From Bacillota bacterium (GTDB lineage: Bacteria > Bacillota > Clostridia > Christensenellales > QAND01), in contig QAND01000029.1 in the NCBI GenBank assembly GCA_003150225.1, positions 42,962 to 106,961 on the forward strand: DNA of 64,000 bases, in the 5' to 3' direction. The notes under the pieces were generated by a model that ran no database searches, had not been told where the DNA came from, and saw nothing but the letters and a program-made list of their open reading frames with translations. Shown here piece by piece: positions 53,498 to 62,624 of the stretch. Numbering within the stretch: the stretch's first letter is position 1; each line of letters begins with the position of its first letter. A program made the position numbers and the translations under genes.

Positions 53498-54538
53498 ATG
53501 GAAAAACAAAAAGCCCTGGATATCGCCCTATTGAACATCGAAAAGAAGTTCGGCAAGGGGGCCGTCATGAAGCTGGGGGAATCCCCCGTAGCCGATATCT
53601 CCTATATTCCAACTGGATGTTTGGACTTGGACCTGGCTCTAGGGGTTGGCGGGCTTCCCCGCGGCCGTATCATTGAGATCTACGGACCGGAGTCCTCGGG
53701 CAAAACCACCGTGGCCCTCCACTGCGTGGCCCAGGCCCAGAAGATGGGCGGCATGGCCGCCTTTATCGATGCGGAGCATGCTCTGGATCCGGTCTATGCC
53801 CAGAAGCTGGGGGTAAATATCGATGAACTCTATGTCTCTCAGCCCGATACCGGGGAACAGGCTCTGGAGATCTGCGAGGCTCTGGTCCGCAGCGGTGCCA
53901 TCGATATCGTGGTGGTGGACAGCGTGGCGGCTCTGGTGCCCCGCGCAGAAATCGAGGGGGATATGGGGGACTCCCATGTGGGTCTTCAGGCTAGGCTCAT
54001 GTCCCAGGCCCTTCGAAAACTGGCGGGAGCCATCAGCAAATCCAACTCCGTGGTCATCTTCATCAACCAGCTTCGGGAGAAGGTAGGGGTTATGTTCGGC
54101 AACCCCGAAACCACCAGCGGTGGCCGCGCCCTCAAGTTCTACGCCAGCGTCCGGCTGGACATCCGCCGTGGCGAGCAGCTAAAGCAGGGGAGCGAGGCCA
54201 TCGGCAACCGCACCCGTGCCAAGGTGGTCAAAAACAAGGTTGCTCCGCCCTTTAAAACGGCGGAATTCGATATGATCTACGGCGAGGGGATCTCCCGGGA
54301 AGGCAGCATTATAGATGTCGGCCTCAGCAAGGATATCCTCCAGCGTAGCGGCTCCTGGTTCTCCTATGAGGGCAACCGGATCGCCCAGGGACGGGAAAAC
54401 GTCCGACAGTATCTGAAGGAAAATCCCCAGGTGGCCGATGAAATCGAAGCCAAGATCCGGGCCCTCCTAGCAGCGGAAAAGAAGCCCAATCAACCCGATA
54501 CGGATGAGCAGCCCGGGGATGCTCCCCAGGCGCCGTAA
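53498..54538 (+). CDS. recA: Recombinase A
   Basis: 346 residues. Walker A GPESSGKT at residues 63-70, Walker [13 protein letters not shown], loop L1 ([12 protein letters not shown]) and L2 ([13 protein letters not shown]), and an acidic C-terminal tail. It forms filaments for strand exchange and stimulates LexA self-cleavage. The 15-base gap to cinA leaves no room for its own LexA box, so any SOS control must act from upstream in the operon. Confidence 0.98.
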   Translation: MEKQKALDIALLNIEKKFGKGAVMKLGESPVADISYIPTGCLDLDLALGVGGLPRGRIIEIYGPESSGKTTVALHCVAQAQKMGGMAAFIDAEHALDPVYAQKLGVNIDELYVSQPDTGEQALEICEALVRSGAIDIVVVDSVAALVPRAEIEGDMGDSHVGLQARLMSQALRKLAGAISKSNSVVIFINQLREKVGVMFGNPETTSGGRALKFYASVRLDIRRGEQLKQGSEAIGNRTRAKVVKNKVAPPFKTAEFDMIYGEGISREGSIIDVGLSKDILQRSGSWFSYEGNRIAQGRENVRQYLKENPQVADEIEAKIRALLAAEKKPNQPDTDEQPGDAPQAP

Positions 54539-54563
54539 CCAGCGAAAATCAAGGAAAGAAAGT

Positions 54564-54588
54564 GACGCCCCCTCATGGGGGCGTCTTG
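54564..54588 (+). terminator. Hairpin after recA
   Basis: A 9-bp stem GACGCCCCC/GGGGGCGTC with a TCAT loop. The following TTGCTT is a weak T tract and leads directly into the rny promoter. Confidence 0.65.
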
Positions 54589-54589
54589 C

Positions 54590-54618
54590 TTGACAAATGT
54601 TTTATCACTGACTAATAT
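54590..54618 (+). promoter_or_regulatory. Sigma-A promoter of rny
   Basis: TTGACA at 54590-54595, 17 bases, then TAATAT at 54613-54618. The leader to the start at 54723 is about 95 bases. Confidence 0.85.
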
Positions 54619-54722
54619 TGAATTATTGGCCTTTGTATCCCGGTATGTTGGGGTTATATATCCACCATGATTCCACCGGCCGGTATACGCGGGTTTCAGA
54701 TAGATGGAGGTGGAATTGTAAT

Positions 54723-56276
54723 TTGTTAGGACCAATGGAGATCGTCCTCATCGTTGTGGGCGTGCTTCTGGCCCTGGGCGTCGGCCTGTTCTGCGGGTAT
54801 CTGTACCGCAAGCGGGTAGCGGAACGCAAGGTCGCCCAGGCAGAGGATGCCGTACACAGGATGATCGAGGAAGCGCAGAAGCGCGCCGAGGCCATCAAGA
54901 AGGAAAACCTTTTTGAAGCCAAGGAGGAAATTCTCCGTTTGCGGGACGAGCTGGATAAAGAGACCAGGGACCGGCGGAACGAGCTGCAGCGTTCGGAACG
55001 CCGCCTCTTCCAGAAGGAAGAGACCATGGACCGCAAGCTGGAAAGCATTGAGCAAAAGGAACAAAATCTCACCAATCGTCAAAAGGAGCTGCAGAAAAAA
55101 TTTGACGACCTGGATGCCCTCATCCAGAAGCAGGTGGATGATCTGGAGCGCATCTCGGGGATGACCCGGGACGAAGCCAAGGATCTTCTGCTGAAGAACA
55201 TCGAACGAACCGCCCGCCACGACGCGGCCCTTCTGATCCGGGAAATCGAGCAGGAGGCCAAGGACGAGGCCGAGAAAAGGGCAAACAACATCATCGGGCT
55301 GGCCATTCAGCGGTGCGCCGCGGATCACGTGGCCGAAACCACCGTGTCGGTGGTGCAGCTGCCCAACGATGAAATGAAAGGCCGGATCATCGGCAGGGAA
55401 GGGCGCAATATCCGCGCCCTGGAGCAGGCTACTGGAATAGATTTAATCATTGATGATACTCCTGAAGCCGTGATCCTATCCGGGTTTGATCCCGTCCGTC
55501 GGGAGGTAGCCCGCATCGTGCTGGAGCGCCTCATCGCGGATGGACGGATCCATCCCGCCCGCATCGAAGAGATGGTGGGCAAAGCACAGAAAGAAGTAGC
55601 CCAGATCATCCGGGAAGCCGGCGAACAAGCCGTGTTTGAAACCGGTATCCACGGGCTGCATCCCGAGCTGGTTCGCCTCTTGGGTCGGCTCCGTTACCGT
55701 ACCAGCTACGGCCAGAACGTTTTAAAGCACAGCATCGAAGTTTCCCATGTTGCCGGCCTAATGGCGGCTGAAATGGGCTGCGACGTAGCGCTGTGCAAAC
55801 GCGCCGGCCTGCTTCACGACATCGGCAAAGCGGTGGACCACGAGGTGGAGGGTCCCCACGTGCAGATTGGCGTGGATCTAGCCAAGAAATACCGGGAAAA
55901 CGCCGATGTAATCCACTGCATCGCCGCCCACCACGGGGACATCGAGCCCACCACGGTGGAGGCCATGCTGGTTCAGGCAGCGGATGCCGTTTCGGCGGCT
56001 CGGCCCGGCGCTCGGCGGGAAAGCTTGGAGCACTACATCAAACGGCTCACCATGCTGGAGGACATCGCCAACTCCTTTGATGGTGTGGAAAAATCCTTCG
56101 CCATCCAAGCCGGGCGGGAGATTCGCATCATGGTCAAGCCCGAGGACGTGTCGGATGACGGCGCTGTTCTCATTGCCAGGGACATCGTCAAGCGCATCGA
56201 GGATGAGCTGGACTATCCCGGCCAGATCAAGGTCAACGTCATTCGGGAAACCCGGATCGTGGACTACGCAAAGTAA
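54723..56276 (+). CDS. rny: Ribonuclease Y
   Basis: 517 residues: N-terminal membrane helix ([21 protein letters not shown]), long coiled coil (about 30-200), KH domain ([19 protein letters not shown]) and HD domain ([24 protein letters not shown]). It is the main endonuclease that starts mRNA decay. The TTG at 54723 has GGAGGTGG at 54707-54714, 8 bases upstream; the ATG at 54735 is 20 bases away from it and so less likely. A YlbF-like partner is encoded at 11271. Confidence 0.96.
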   Translation: MLGPMEIVLIVVGVLLALGVGLFCGYLYRKRVAERKVAQAEDAVHRMIEEAQKRAEAIKKENLFEAKEEILRLRDELDKETRDRRNELQRSERRLFQKEETMDRKLESIEQKEQNLTNRQKELQKKFDDLDALIQKQVDDLERISGMTRDEAKDLLLKNIERTARHDAALLIREIEQEAKDEAEKRANNIIGLAIQRCAADHVAETTVSVVQLPNDEMKGRIIGREGRNIRALEQATGIDLIIDDTPEAVILSGFDPVRREVARIVLERLIADGRIHPARIEEMVGKAQKEVAQIIREAGEQAVFETGIHGLHPELVRLLGRLRYRTSYGQNVLKHSIEVSHVAGLMAAEMGCDVALCKRAGLLHDIGKAVDHEVEGPHVQIGVDLAKKYRENADVIHCIAAHHGDIEPTTVEAMLVQAADAVSAARPGARRESLEHYIKRLTMLEDIANSFDGVEKSFAIQAGREIRIMVKPEDVSDDGAVLIARDIVKRIEDELDYPGQIKVNVIRETRIVDYAK

Positions 56277-56292
56277 CCTCCAAACCGACTCC

Positions 56293-56328
56293 AAAACCCA
56301 TCCGCATCAGCGGATGGGTTTTTCTTTT
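56293..56328 (+). terminator. Intrinsic terminator after rny
   Basis: A 13-bp stem AAAACCCATCCGC/GCGGATGGGTTTT with an ATCA loop, followed by TCTTTT. Confidence 0.94.
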
Positions 56329-56396
56329 GCGCTTGCTCCACCAACAACTAACTGATAGAATAAAATAATTAAGTATATAATGAAAGAAATTAAGGT

Positions 56397-57548
56397 GTGA
56401 AAGATATCTTGAAGAACATCAGAATTATTGCATTGCATCTAGCATTTGGTGGTGTTGAAAAGGCAATTGTTAATATGGCTAACCTATTTATTGAGTTGGG
56501 TTATCCAGTGGAAATAATCTGTGTTTACCGCATGCCTAATAGTCCGGCTTTTCCGCTGAACGCACAAGTACAGGTTACTTATTTATTAAAGAATACTCCC
56601 AATCGCCAGCAGTGGAAGGAATGCTTGAAAAAAAAGAGGCTTTTTCAATTAATAAAAGAAAGCATAAAAGCAATTCGCATTTTACTTCATAAAAAGTATT
56701 CTGTGTATCGAGCCATTCGAAATATCCAAGATGGAATTATTATTACTACCCGCCACGAGGATACGCTTGTCTTATCAAAATATGGCCGTTCCAACGTTTT
56801 TAAAATTGCCCAGCTCCATCACGACCATCAATTCAATCAAAAGCTGCTGAAAGCCTGTTCCTCTGGCTATACAAATATCGATGTATTTACACTTTTAACC
56901 CCTCAATTAGCAGATGAAATGCGGGAAATAATGAAAAAAAACCAGAATACTAGAGTAATATGTATTCCCAATTTTTTAGAACAGCTACCGGAAAAAGTTG
57001 CTTTTGCAAATCGAAAAAAAATAATAATAGCAGTGGGGCGCTTGAATCGCGTGAAAGGATTTTCTCGGTTAATAGAGATTTTTTCTCAAATTCATTCAGC
57101 AGTACCTGATTGGAAACTTCTAATCGTGGGTGAGGGAGAGGAACGCTCAAGTTTAGAAACGTTAATTCAATCATTTTCTCTGGAGAATCAGGTTATGCTC
57201 ACAGGGCAAAAAAGTTCCACTGAAATAGAAGAACTCATGAATGACGCTTCTATTTACGCAATGACTTCCCATAGCGAAGGTCTTCCTTTTGTCTTATTGG
57301 AAGCCCTTAGTTGTGGTCTTCCTATCATTGCCTATGACGTGCGAGTTGGCCCCCGAGCTATTGTAGAAGATCGAGTAAATGGGTTCTTGATACCGGAGCA
57401 TGATCAGCAGAAATTTATCATGGCGTTGTTAGATTTAATTCAAAATGATAATCTTCGTCAAACCATGTCAAATCATGCGTATGCCCGCGCAAAAGATTTC
57501 TCAAAAGATCGTATTAAAAATCAATGGAATAATATCCTTAAGAATTGA
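56397..57548 (+). CDS. GT4-family glycosyltransferase, AT-rich
   Basis: 383 residues. The C-terminal half has the GT-B group 1 pattern: IIIAVGRLNRVKGFSRLIEIF, LLIVGEGEERSSLETLI, MTSHSEGLPFVLLEALSCGLPIIAYDV. The N-terminal acceptor domain (ALHLAFGGVEKAIVNMANLF) resembles enzymes of capsule or teichoic acid-type glycan assembly. Base and codon use is strikingly AT-rich (many AAA, ATT, TTA codons) compared with all neighbours, which suggests recent transfer. It stands alone between two terminator or promoter regions. GTG at 56397 or TTG at 56409 may be the start; the latter has AAGGTG 11 bases upstream. A TATAAT at 56376-56381 could be its -10. Confidence 0.88.
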   Translation: MKDILKNIRIIALHLAFGGVEKAIVNMANLFIELGYPVEIICVYRMPNSPAFPLNAQVQVTYLLKNTPNRQQWKECLKKKRLFQLIKESIKAIRILLHKKYSVYRAIRNIQDGIIITTRHEDTLVLSKYGRSNVFKIAQLHHDHQFNQKLLKACSSGYTNIDVFTLLTPQLADEMREIMKKNQNTRVICIPNFLEQLPEKVAFANRKKIIIAVGRLNRVKGFSRLIEIFSQIHSAVPDWKLLIVGEGEERSSLETLIQSFSLENQVMLTGQKSSTEIEELMNDASIYAMTSHSEGLPFVLLEALSCGLPIIAYDVRVGPRAIVEDRVNGFLIPEHDQQKFIMALLDLIQNDNLRQTMSNHAYARAKDFSKDRIKNQWNNILKN

Positions 57549-57599
57549 ATTCTACGCCCCCTTCTTTTCACAATCCATTCCCCATAACAACGGCTTTTT

Positions 57600-57608
57600 T
57601 GATATAAT
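57600..57608 (+). promoter_or_regulatory. Extended -10 promoter of the dipeptidase gene
   Basis: TGA followed by TATAAT (57603-57608), about 40 bases before the GTG start. No good -35 is seen. Confidence 0.5.
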
Positions 57609-57647
57609 CAAGTCATATGAGTTAGAACAGAAAGGGAGTTTTGCGTA

Positions 57648-58595
57648 GTGAACGTCTATCCCATTGCCGATGCCCATACCGACTATCTTTATAGCCTTCT
57701 TAATGGTATCTCCCCACTGATGGGCGGAATACCGGATCAAATTCATGTCAGCAGGGAATCCTTACAAAAGGGGAACGTGCGCCTGCAGTTCTTTGCCGCT
57801 TTTGTGGATTCCAAGGAACACCCCGATTCCGTTACCCGCTGCCTGGAGTTGATCGACCAATACCGCCTTATGCTGGACGCCTGGGGAGACGATATCGTGG
57901 AACTCACCCGGGATAACCTGGACGATGTGCTGGCAAACGGCCCCATTGGGGCGGTACTAGCCATAGAAGGCGGGGATGCTATCAACGGCAGCCTGGGCGT
58001 GCTGAGGACCATGTACCGCCTGGGGGTCCGTGCCATGACCCTGGTATGGAACCGGGAAAATGCCATTGCCACACCGGCCATTCTCAACGCCGAGGAAGGG
58101 CTGAAGCCCTTCGGCTTCGAATGCGTCCGGGAGATGAACCGTCTGGGCATGGCCATCGACGTATCCCATCTGAATACCCGGGGCTTCTGGGACGTGATAG
58201 AAACCTCCACCCAGCCCATCTTGGCCACCCATAGCAACGCCAAGGCCATAACAGGCCATTTTCGTAATCTGGACGACGAGCAAATCAAGGCGGTCATCGC
58301 CCAGAAGGGATTTATCGGCATCAACTTCTGCGCCCCCTTCCTCAACGAAGACGAGGACGCCTGCTGTCTTGACGATATGATCCGCCATATCGACCATATT
58401 CTCAGCCTGGGTGGGGAAGAGGTGCTGGGCCTGGGCTCCGATTGGGATGGCATCGGCCGCTGTCCCCGGGAGCTCCACGGCGCGCAGGACTTCCAGCTAA
58501 TCCTCAGCCGCCTCCGTGACGCGGGCTGCTCCGAAACGCTGATTGAGGGCATCGCCTACAAGAATCTAGCTCGGTATATGAGAGCGTTTTTATAG
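57648..58595 (+). CDS. Membrane dipeptidase (M19 family)
   Basis: 315 residues of the renal dipeptidase family. Zinc and active-site motifs: ADAHTDYLYSL (first His-x-Asp), AIEGGDAI with the bridging Glu, DVSHLNTRGFWDV, ATHSNAKAI and LGSDWDGI. Family members hydrolyse dipeptides, some with a D-residue. GTG start at 57648 behind AAAGGGAG at 57630-57637. Base composition is back to normal, unlike the preceding gene. Confidence 0.92.
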   Translation: MNVYPIADAHTDYLYSLLNGISPLMGGIPDQIHVSRESLQKGNVRLQFFAAFVDSKEHPDSVTRCLELIDQYRLMLDAWGDDIVELTRDNLDDVLANGPIGAVLAIEGGDAINGSLGVLRTMYRLGVRAMTLVWNRENAIATPAILNAEEGLKPFGFECVREMNRLGMAIDVSHLNTRGFWDVIETSTQPILATHSNAKAITGHFRNLDDEQIKAVIAQKGFIGINFCAPFLNEDEDACCLDDMIRHIDHILSLGGEEVLGLGSDWDGIGRCPRELHGAQDFQLILSRLRDAGCSETLIEGIAYKNLARYMRAFL

Positions 58596-58623
58596 GAAAA
58601 AGTCCCGCAAAACCGGCGTTTTA

Positions 58624-58652
58624 TTGACATTTAACCGACCGGTTGGTATAGT
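58624..58652 (+). promoter_or_regulatory. Sigma-A promoter with a palindromic operator in the spacer
   Basis: TTGACA at 58624-58629, 17 bases, then TATAGT at 58647-58652. The spacer holds ACCGACCGGTTGGT (58634-58647), a 14-bp near-perfect palindrome of the kind bound by many TetR-family repressors. No regulator gene is adjacent. Confidence 0.75.
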
Positions 58653-58707
58653 AATAAATCAGTGGTATATGGTTATTTAGGACATTCTTAGGATTGAAGG
58701 TACCGTC

Positions 58708-59670
58708 ATGACATACGTTCTCGCCTTTGCGCTGGCCTTTGTAATCGTGGTGGCGCTGATGCCCGCGTTTATCAAACTGGCGCATAAGCTGGATTTTGTA
58801 GACCGCCCCAATCAGAGGAAGATGCATAAAACCCCCGTACCCCAACTGGGAAGCCTTCCCGTGTACGCTGGGTTTATTGTGACGTTCACCCTCTTTGGCG
58901 GCTATCAGCAGCCACGGCTGTTCATCGGCTACCTAGTAGGCAGCTTGATGATCCTCTCCATCGGCCTGGTGGATGACTACTATAAGACCCGGGGAAAGGA
59001 TTTTCCTGCGTTCCCCAAGTTCGCGGTGCAGCTCTTAGCCGCGGTGGTGATGTTCCTTTCGGGCGCCGTGTTCCGTGGGTTTGGCAACCCATTTAATGGC
59101 GAATACATCCTATTGCCATCCTATCTTCAGTTTATTCTGACGGTGGTTTGGATCTACGGCGTCACTACCGTTATCAACTTCATAGACGGCCTGGACGCCC
59201 TGTCTGGCAGCATCACCATCATCTCAGCCGTCACCCTTTTTGTGGTCTCCCTGAGTACCCCTTATAGCCTTGCCAGCATAATGGCCATCACCTTGGTAGG
59301 GGTCAGCTTGGGATACCTGATGTACAATAAGCCTCCGGCCAAAGTGTACTATGGCGATTCCGGCGCCTCCTTCCTGGGGTTTACCCTGTCCGTCATCGCA
59401 CTGTTCGGAACCTTCAAACAGGCCACGCTGCTGTCCCTGTTCGTACCCATTCTGGCTCTAGGGGTTCCCATCTTCGACAATATCCTGGTGGTTTACCGTC
59501 GCATCAAAAACGGCAAGCCCCCTTATAAGGCCGATAAGACCCACCTCCACCACCGTTTGGTGGCCATGGGCATGAGTCCCAAACAGACGGTCGTGGTGAT
59601 CTGTCTCATCAACGCCTGTTTCTCCCTGGTGGCCATTCTCCTGTTCTTCATCAATTCCAACGTCTGGTAG
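58708..59670 (+). CDS. Undecaprenyl-phosphate N-acetylglucosaminyl 1-phosphate transferase (TagO/WecA/MraY family)
   Basis: 320 residues with ten or so membrane helices. Family motifs: DRPNQRKMHKTPVPQLGS, the catalytic GLVDDYY, NFIDGLDAL, YYGDSGASFLGF and HLHHRL. It transfers a sugar phosphate to undecaprenyl phosphate and so starts a surface polymer such as wall teichoic acid. The HLHHRL loop favours TagO/WecA over MraY. Promoter and operator are at 58624. Confidence 0.92.
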   Translation: MTYVLAFALAFVIVVALMPAFIKLAHKLDFVDRPNQRKMHKTPVPQLGSLPVYAGFIVTFTLFGGYQQPRLFIGYLVGSLMILSIGLVDDYYKTRGKDFPAFPKFAVQLLAAVVMFLSGAVFRGFGNPFNGEYILLPSYLQFILTVVWIYGVTTVINFIDGLDALSGSITIISAVTLFVVSLSTPYSLASIMAITLVGVSLGYLMYNKPPAKVYYGDSGASFLGFTLSVIALFGTFKQATLLSLFVPILALGVPIFDNILVVYRRIKNGKPPYKADKTHLHHRLVAMGMSPKQTVVVICLINACFSLVAILLFFINSNVW

Positions 59671-59702
59671 AGGGCAGGGGAGTCCCCGCAATACCTGAAA
59701 CC

Positions 59703-59724
59703 GCCGCACGCGTCGCTGTGCGGC
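59703..59724 (+). terminator. Hairpin after the TagO-like gene
   Basis: A 7-bp stem GCCGCAC/GTGCGGC with an 8-base loop, followed by CTATATTTAT. Weak T tract. Confidence 0.55.
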
Positions 59725-59808
59725 CTATATTTATCTTGGGTAAAAGAAATGAAAAAGCGTACGGCCATGGGCGCTCAAAAAGGACGTTATTGGGGAAAAG
59801 CGCTTTAT

Positions 59809-59843
59809 AAAAAACGCCGCAAGCCATAACATACAGCTTGCGG
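59809..59843 (-). terminator. Terminator of tRNA-Trp
   Basis: On the minus strand a 9-bp stem GCCGCAAGC/GCTTGCGGC (59816-59843) is followed by GTTTTTT. It lies directly downstream of the tRNA 3' end. Confidence 0.88.
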
Positions 59844-59848
59844 CAACA

Positions 59849-59923
59849 TGGCAGGGGAGACGCGACTCGAACACGCAACCAACGGTTTTGGAGACCGTGA
59901 CTCTACCATTGAGCTACTCCCCT
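59849..59923 (-). tRNA. tRNA-Trp (CCA anticodon)
   Basis: 75 bases including an encoded CCA end. The acceptor stem is AGGGGAG/CTCCCCT, the anticodon stem is ACGGT/ACCGT with loop CTCCAAA (anticodon CCA), and the T arm contains GTTCGAGTC. It is a single-gene unit with its own promoter and terminator, divergent from proC. Confidence 0.96.
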
Positions 59924-59940
59924 ATCAATAGGACTTTGTC

Positions 59941-59969
59941 ATTATAGCGAAATTTGCCACAATAGTCAA
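59941..59969 (-). promoter_or_regulatory. Sigma-A promoter of tRNA-Trp
   Basis: On the minus strand TTGACT (complement of 59969-59964), 17 bases, then TATAAT (complement of 59946-59941), 17 bases before the tRNA 5' end. Confidence 0.88.
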
Positions 59970-59993
59970 CCAAAGAAAGGACGGGATCAATAG

Positions 59994-60803
59994 ATGAAAA
60001 TCGGTTTTATCGGAATGGGGAATATGGCCCAAGCCATTCTGGGCGGCATCATCGAAAAGGAGGTTTTCCCGCCGGAGGATCTGTTGGCTTTCGACCTGGA
60101 CAGCGAAAAACTCAAGGATGCCAGCCTCAAATTTGGTTTTATGCTGGGGGATAGCAACGCAGAGCTGGTCAAAGCGTGCGATCTCATCTTCCTAGCCGTT
60201 AAACCGCAGTATTTTGCCGGCGTGGCAAAGGAGATCCGCGACCTGGTCACTCCCGAAAAAGCTTTTATCTCCATTATGGCTGGCCTTTCCAACGACAACA
60301 TCAAAGCCCATCTGGGGGAGCATGCCCGAATCCTCCGGGTGATGCCAAATCTTCCTCTAACGGTGGGAGAGGGGATGACCTGCCTCTGTGCTGAGCACGA
60401 TCTCACCCTTACGGAATATGCCCTGGCGGTTTCCACCTTCTCCGCCGTCGGCAGGGTGGAGATTCTAAGTGAAAAGGACATCAGCGCTTTTGCGGCCATC
60501 GCCGGCTCCAGCCCGGCCTATGTGTTCCTATTTCTGGAGGCCATGGCCGACGCCGCCTGTATGGCCGGCATTCCCCGGAGCGTGGCCTATCCCGTTTGCG
60601 CCCAAGCGGTATTGGGAAGCGCCAAGCTAGCCCTTAGCTCACAACACCATGTGGCCGAGCTAAAGGATATGGTCTGTTCTCCCGGAGGCACCACCATAGA
60701 AGGGGTTTACGCCCTGGAGCAGGGCGGATTCCGCAAAACGGTGATGGACAGCGTTTTAAAAGCCGTAGAGAAATTTGATCGCATGCAGGGGAGCGGCAAG
60801 TGA
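59994..60803 (+). CDS. proC: Pyrroline-5-carboxylate reductase
   Basis: 269 residues. N-terminal dinucleotide motif IGFIGMGNMAQAILGG, then the ProC dimerisation domain (AIAGSSPAYVFLFLEAMADA, SPGGTTIEGVYALEQGGFR). Last step of proline synthesis. The ATG follows AAAGGACGGG. The stop overlaps rnhA (GTGA). Confidence 0.96.
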   Translation: MKIGFIGMGNMAQAILGGIIEKEVFPPEDLLAFDLDSEKLKDASLKFGFMLGDSNAELVKACDLIFLAVKPQYFAGVAKEIRDLVTPEKAFISIMAGLSNDNIKAHLGEHARILRVMPNLPLTVGEGMTCLCAEHDLTLTEYALAVSTFSAVGRVEILSEKDISAFAAIAGSSPAYVFLFLEAMADAACMAGIPRSVAYPVCAQAVLGSAKLALSSQHHVAELKDMVCSPGGTTIEGVYALEQGGFRKTVMDSVLKAVEKFDRMQGSGK

Positions 60804-61261
60804 AGGCGGTCTCCATCTATTCTGACGGCGCCTGCAGCGGCAATCCAGGGCCGGGAGGATGGGGAACCATCCTCATCTATGGGAGCCAGGAAAAGGAGCT
60901 GTCCGGCCACGACCCGGACACCACCAACAACCGCATGGAGCTTCTGGGGGCCATCCGGGGATTGGAAGCCCTTAACCAACCATGTCAGGTGACCCTTTAT
61001 TCCGACAGCGCCTATCTCTGCAATGCCATCAATCAGGGATGGCTCGTCAACTGGCAGCGGAATGGCTTCCTCAAAAAGGACAAAAAACCGGTGGAAAACG
61101 TGGATCTGTGGAAAAGCCTCTTGATCCAGATGGAAAAGCATCGGATCTCCTTCGTCAAGGTAAAGGGCCATGCCGACAACGCCTATAACAACCGCTGTGA
61201 TGCACTGGCCCGCGGCGCCATTGCCGCTTATCGCAAAGGTCTAGCGGAAAGCCGCTCATAA
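60800..61261 (+). CDS. rnhA: Ribonuclease HI
   Basis: 153 residues. The catalytic carboxylates are in YSDGACSGNPGPGG (Asp), TTNNRMELLGAIRGL (Glu), YSDSAYLCNAI (Asp) and NNRCDALA (Asp), with His in KGHADNAYN. It degrades RNA in RNA-DNA hybrids. GTG start behind GGGGAGCG. A strong terminator follows at 61355. Confidence 0.96.
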   Translation: MKAVSIYSDGACSGNPGPGGWGTILIYGSQEKELSGHDPDTTNNRMELLGAIRGLEALNQPCQVTLYSDSAYLCNAINQGWLVNWQRNGFLKKDKKPVENVDLWKSLLIQMEKHRISFVKVKGHADNAYNNRCDALARGAIAAYRKGLAESRS

Positions 61262-61349
61262 AATACGAGCCAGCGGGTAGCTTACACCGAATATGCATGG
61301 GGGACGTGTCCGCACAACTATGCGCAAAACACAAGTTTTACGAAGAGTA

Positions 61350-61378
61350 TTGACGGATTTTCCGGGGAATGGTATGCT
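61350..61378 (+). promoter_or_regulatory. Promoter embedded in a terminator hairpin
   Basis: TTGACG at 61350-61355, 17 bases, then TATGCT at 61373-61378. The spacer and the -10 lie in the left arm and loop of the hairpin at 61355-61393. It would serve the recombinase gene at 61418. Confidence 0.6.
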
Positions 61379-61399
61379 GTACCCGGAAAATCCTTTTTT
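61355..61399 (+). terminator. Terminator of proC-rnhA
   Basis: A perfect 12-bp stem GGATTTTCCGGG/CCCGGAAAATCC with a 15-base loop, followed by TTTTTT. It overlaps a promoter. Confidence 0.9.
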
Positions 61400-61417
61400 C
61401 TTGGGATGTGAAAACCA

Positions 61418-62473
61418 ATGGCGGATCTATCCTATCATACGGAAATACAGCGGGAGCGCACCCTCCGGCTGCGGGAACTGCAGCGAGAGCTGCCATCCTA
61501 TTGCGGCGAGTTCTTCCGAGGAATCGAGCCCACCACAACGGTATTGACCCGGCTTAACTACGCTTATGACCTGCGGCTGTTTTTCAGCTATCTTACGGAA
61601 GAAGTCCCTGGCTTTCAGGGTCGCGCCATTCCCGAGATCACCCTTGCCGATCTAGAAACCATTACGCCCACCATATTGGAGCGGTATCTGGAATACCTGG
61701 GCTATTATGTTACCCAGGATGACCGGGAGCTGGAAAACCACAATCCCGGCAAAGCCCGAAAGCTCTCCACCCTCAAGTCCTTTTTCAAATACCTTTATAA
61801 ACGGGAGCTGCTGTCCCAAAATGTGGCGGCCAAGGTGGATATGCCTAAGATCCCGGAAAAGCCCATCATCCGCCTGGAGCCCGATGAAGTGGCCAAGATG
61901 CTGGATGCTGTGGACTCTGGAGATGCCCTTACAGCCGCTCAGAAGCGCTATCACAAGTATACTCGCAGCCGAGACATTGCAATGTTCAGCGTACTGTTAG
62001 GCACCGGAATCCGCATCTCAGAGCTTGTGGGGCTAAACGTCGGCCATATCGACTTCTCCACGGACAGCTTTCTCATCACCCGGAAGGGCGGCGCCCAGGT
62101 GGTGCTGTATTTTGGCGAGGAGGTAGAGCGAGCCCTTACGGCCTATTTGGAGGACCGAAAGCGCCTACTCCCGCCAGACAGTGATGAAGAGGCTCTGTTC
62201 ATCTCCCTGCAAAAGAGGCGTATGAGCCAGCGGGCTATCCAGCAGCTTGTCAAAAAGTACGCGGCCATCGTCACGCCGCTGAAGAAGATCTCTCCACACA
62301 AATTCCGAAGCACCTTCGGCACCATGCTAAACCATGAAACCGGCGACATCTACCTGGTGGCCGATGTTCTGGGCAATAAGGATGTCAACACCACACGCAA
62401 GCATTATGCGGCCATCGCCGACGACCGGCGCCGTCTGGCTGCCGGAGTGGTCAAACTCCGGGATGATGATTGA
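61418..62473 (+). CDS. Tyrosine recombinase (XerC/XerD-like, extended)
   Basis: 351 residues, about 50 more than XerC/XerD. The N-terminal core-binding domain spans about 1-150. Catalytic residues: Arg in GTGIRISELVGL, Lys in RKGGAQVVL, HKFR (His-x-x-Arg) in SPHKFRSTFG, His and Tyr in NTTRKHYA. Next to lexA in many Clostridia such an enzyme is a housekeeping recombinase rather than a phage integrase, and no phage genes are near. The ATG at 61418 follows TTGGGATGTG. Whether it acts at dif is not known. Confidence 0.9.
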   Translation: MADLSYHTEIQRERTLRLRELQRELPSYCGEFFRGIEPTTTVLTRLNYAYDLRLFFSYLTEEVPGFQGRAIPEITLADLETITPTILERYLEYLGYYVTQDDRELENHNPGKARKLSTLKSFFKYLYKRELLSQNVAAKVDMPKIPEKPIIRLEPDEVAKMLDAVDSGDALTAAQKRYHKYTRSRDIAMFSVLLGTGIRISELVGLNVGHIDFSTDSFLITRKGGAQVVLYFGEEVERALTAYLEDRKRLLPPDSDEEALFISLQKRRMSQRAIQQLVKKYAAIVTPLKKISPHKFRSTFGTMLNHETGDIYLVADVLGNKDVNTTRKHYAAIADDRRRLAAGVVKLRDDD

Positions 62474-62624
62474 TTCCCAAAGGGGAGCTTTCGCGCTTGG
62501 CGTAGGCCTAGGTCCTGCTTTCCCGCGGCATGGTGTTCCCCTTCCCTATCATCTTATTGTTTTCCATAATTTAGTATATTCGATAAATCAATGGTCATAG
62601 CCTGGCCTAGACTTCACTTTCTCA

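Noticed and set aside
59749..59829. 26-residue very basic peptide between the TagO-like gene and tRNA-Trp
   Set aside because: No SD, and its 3' half coincides with the tRNA-Trp terminator on the other strand, which explains the Lys/Arg codons.
61418..62473. Tyrosine recombinase as a sign of a prophage or integrative element
   Set aside because: No phage or conjugation genes, no att-like repeats, and the location beside lexA is a common housekeeping arrangement.
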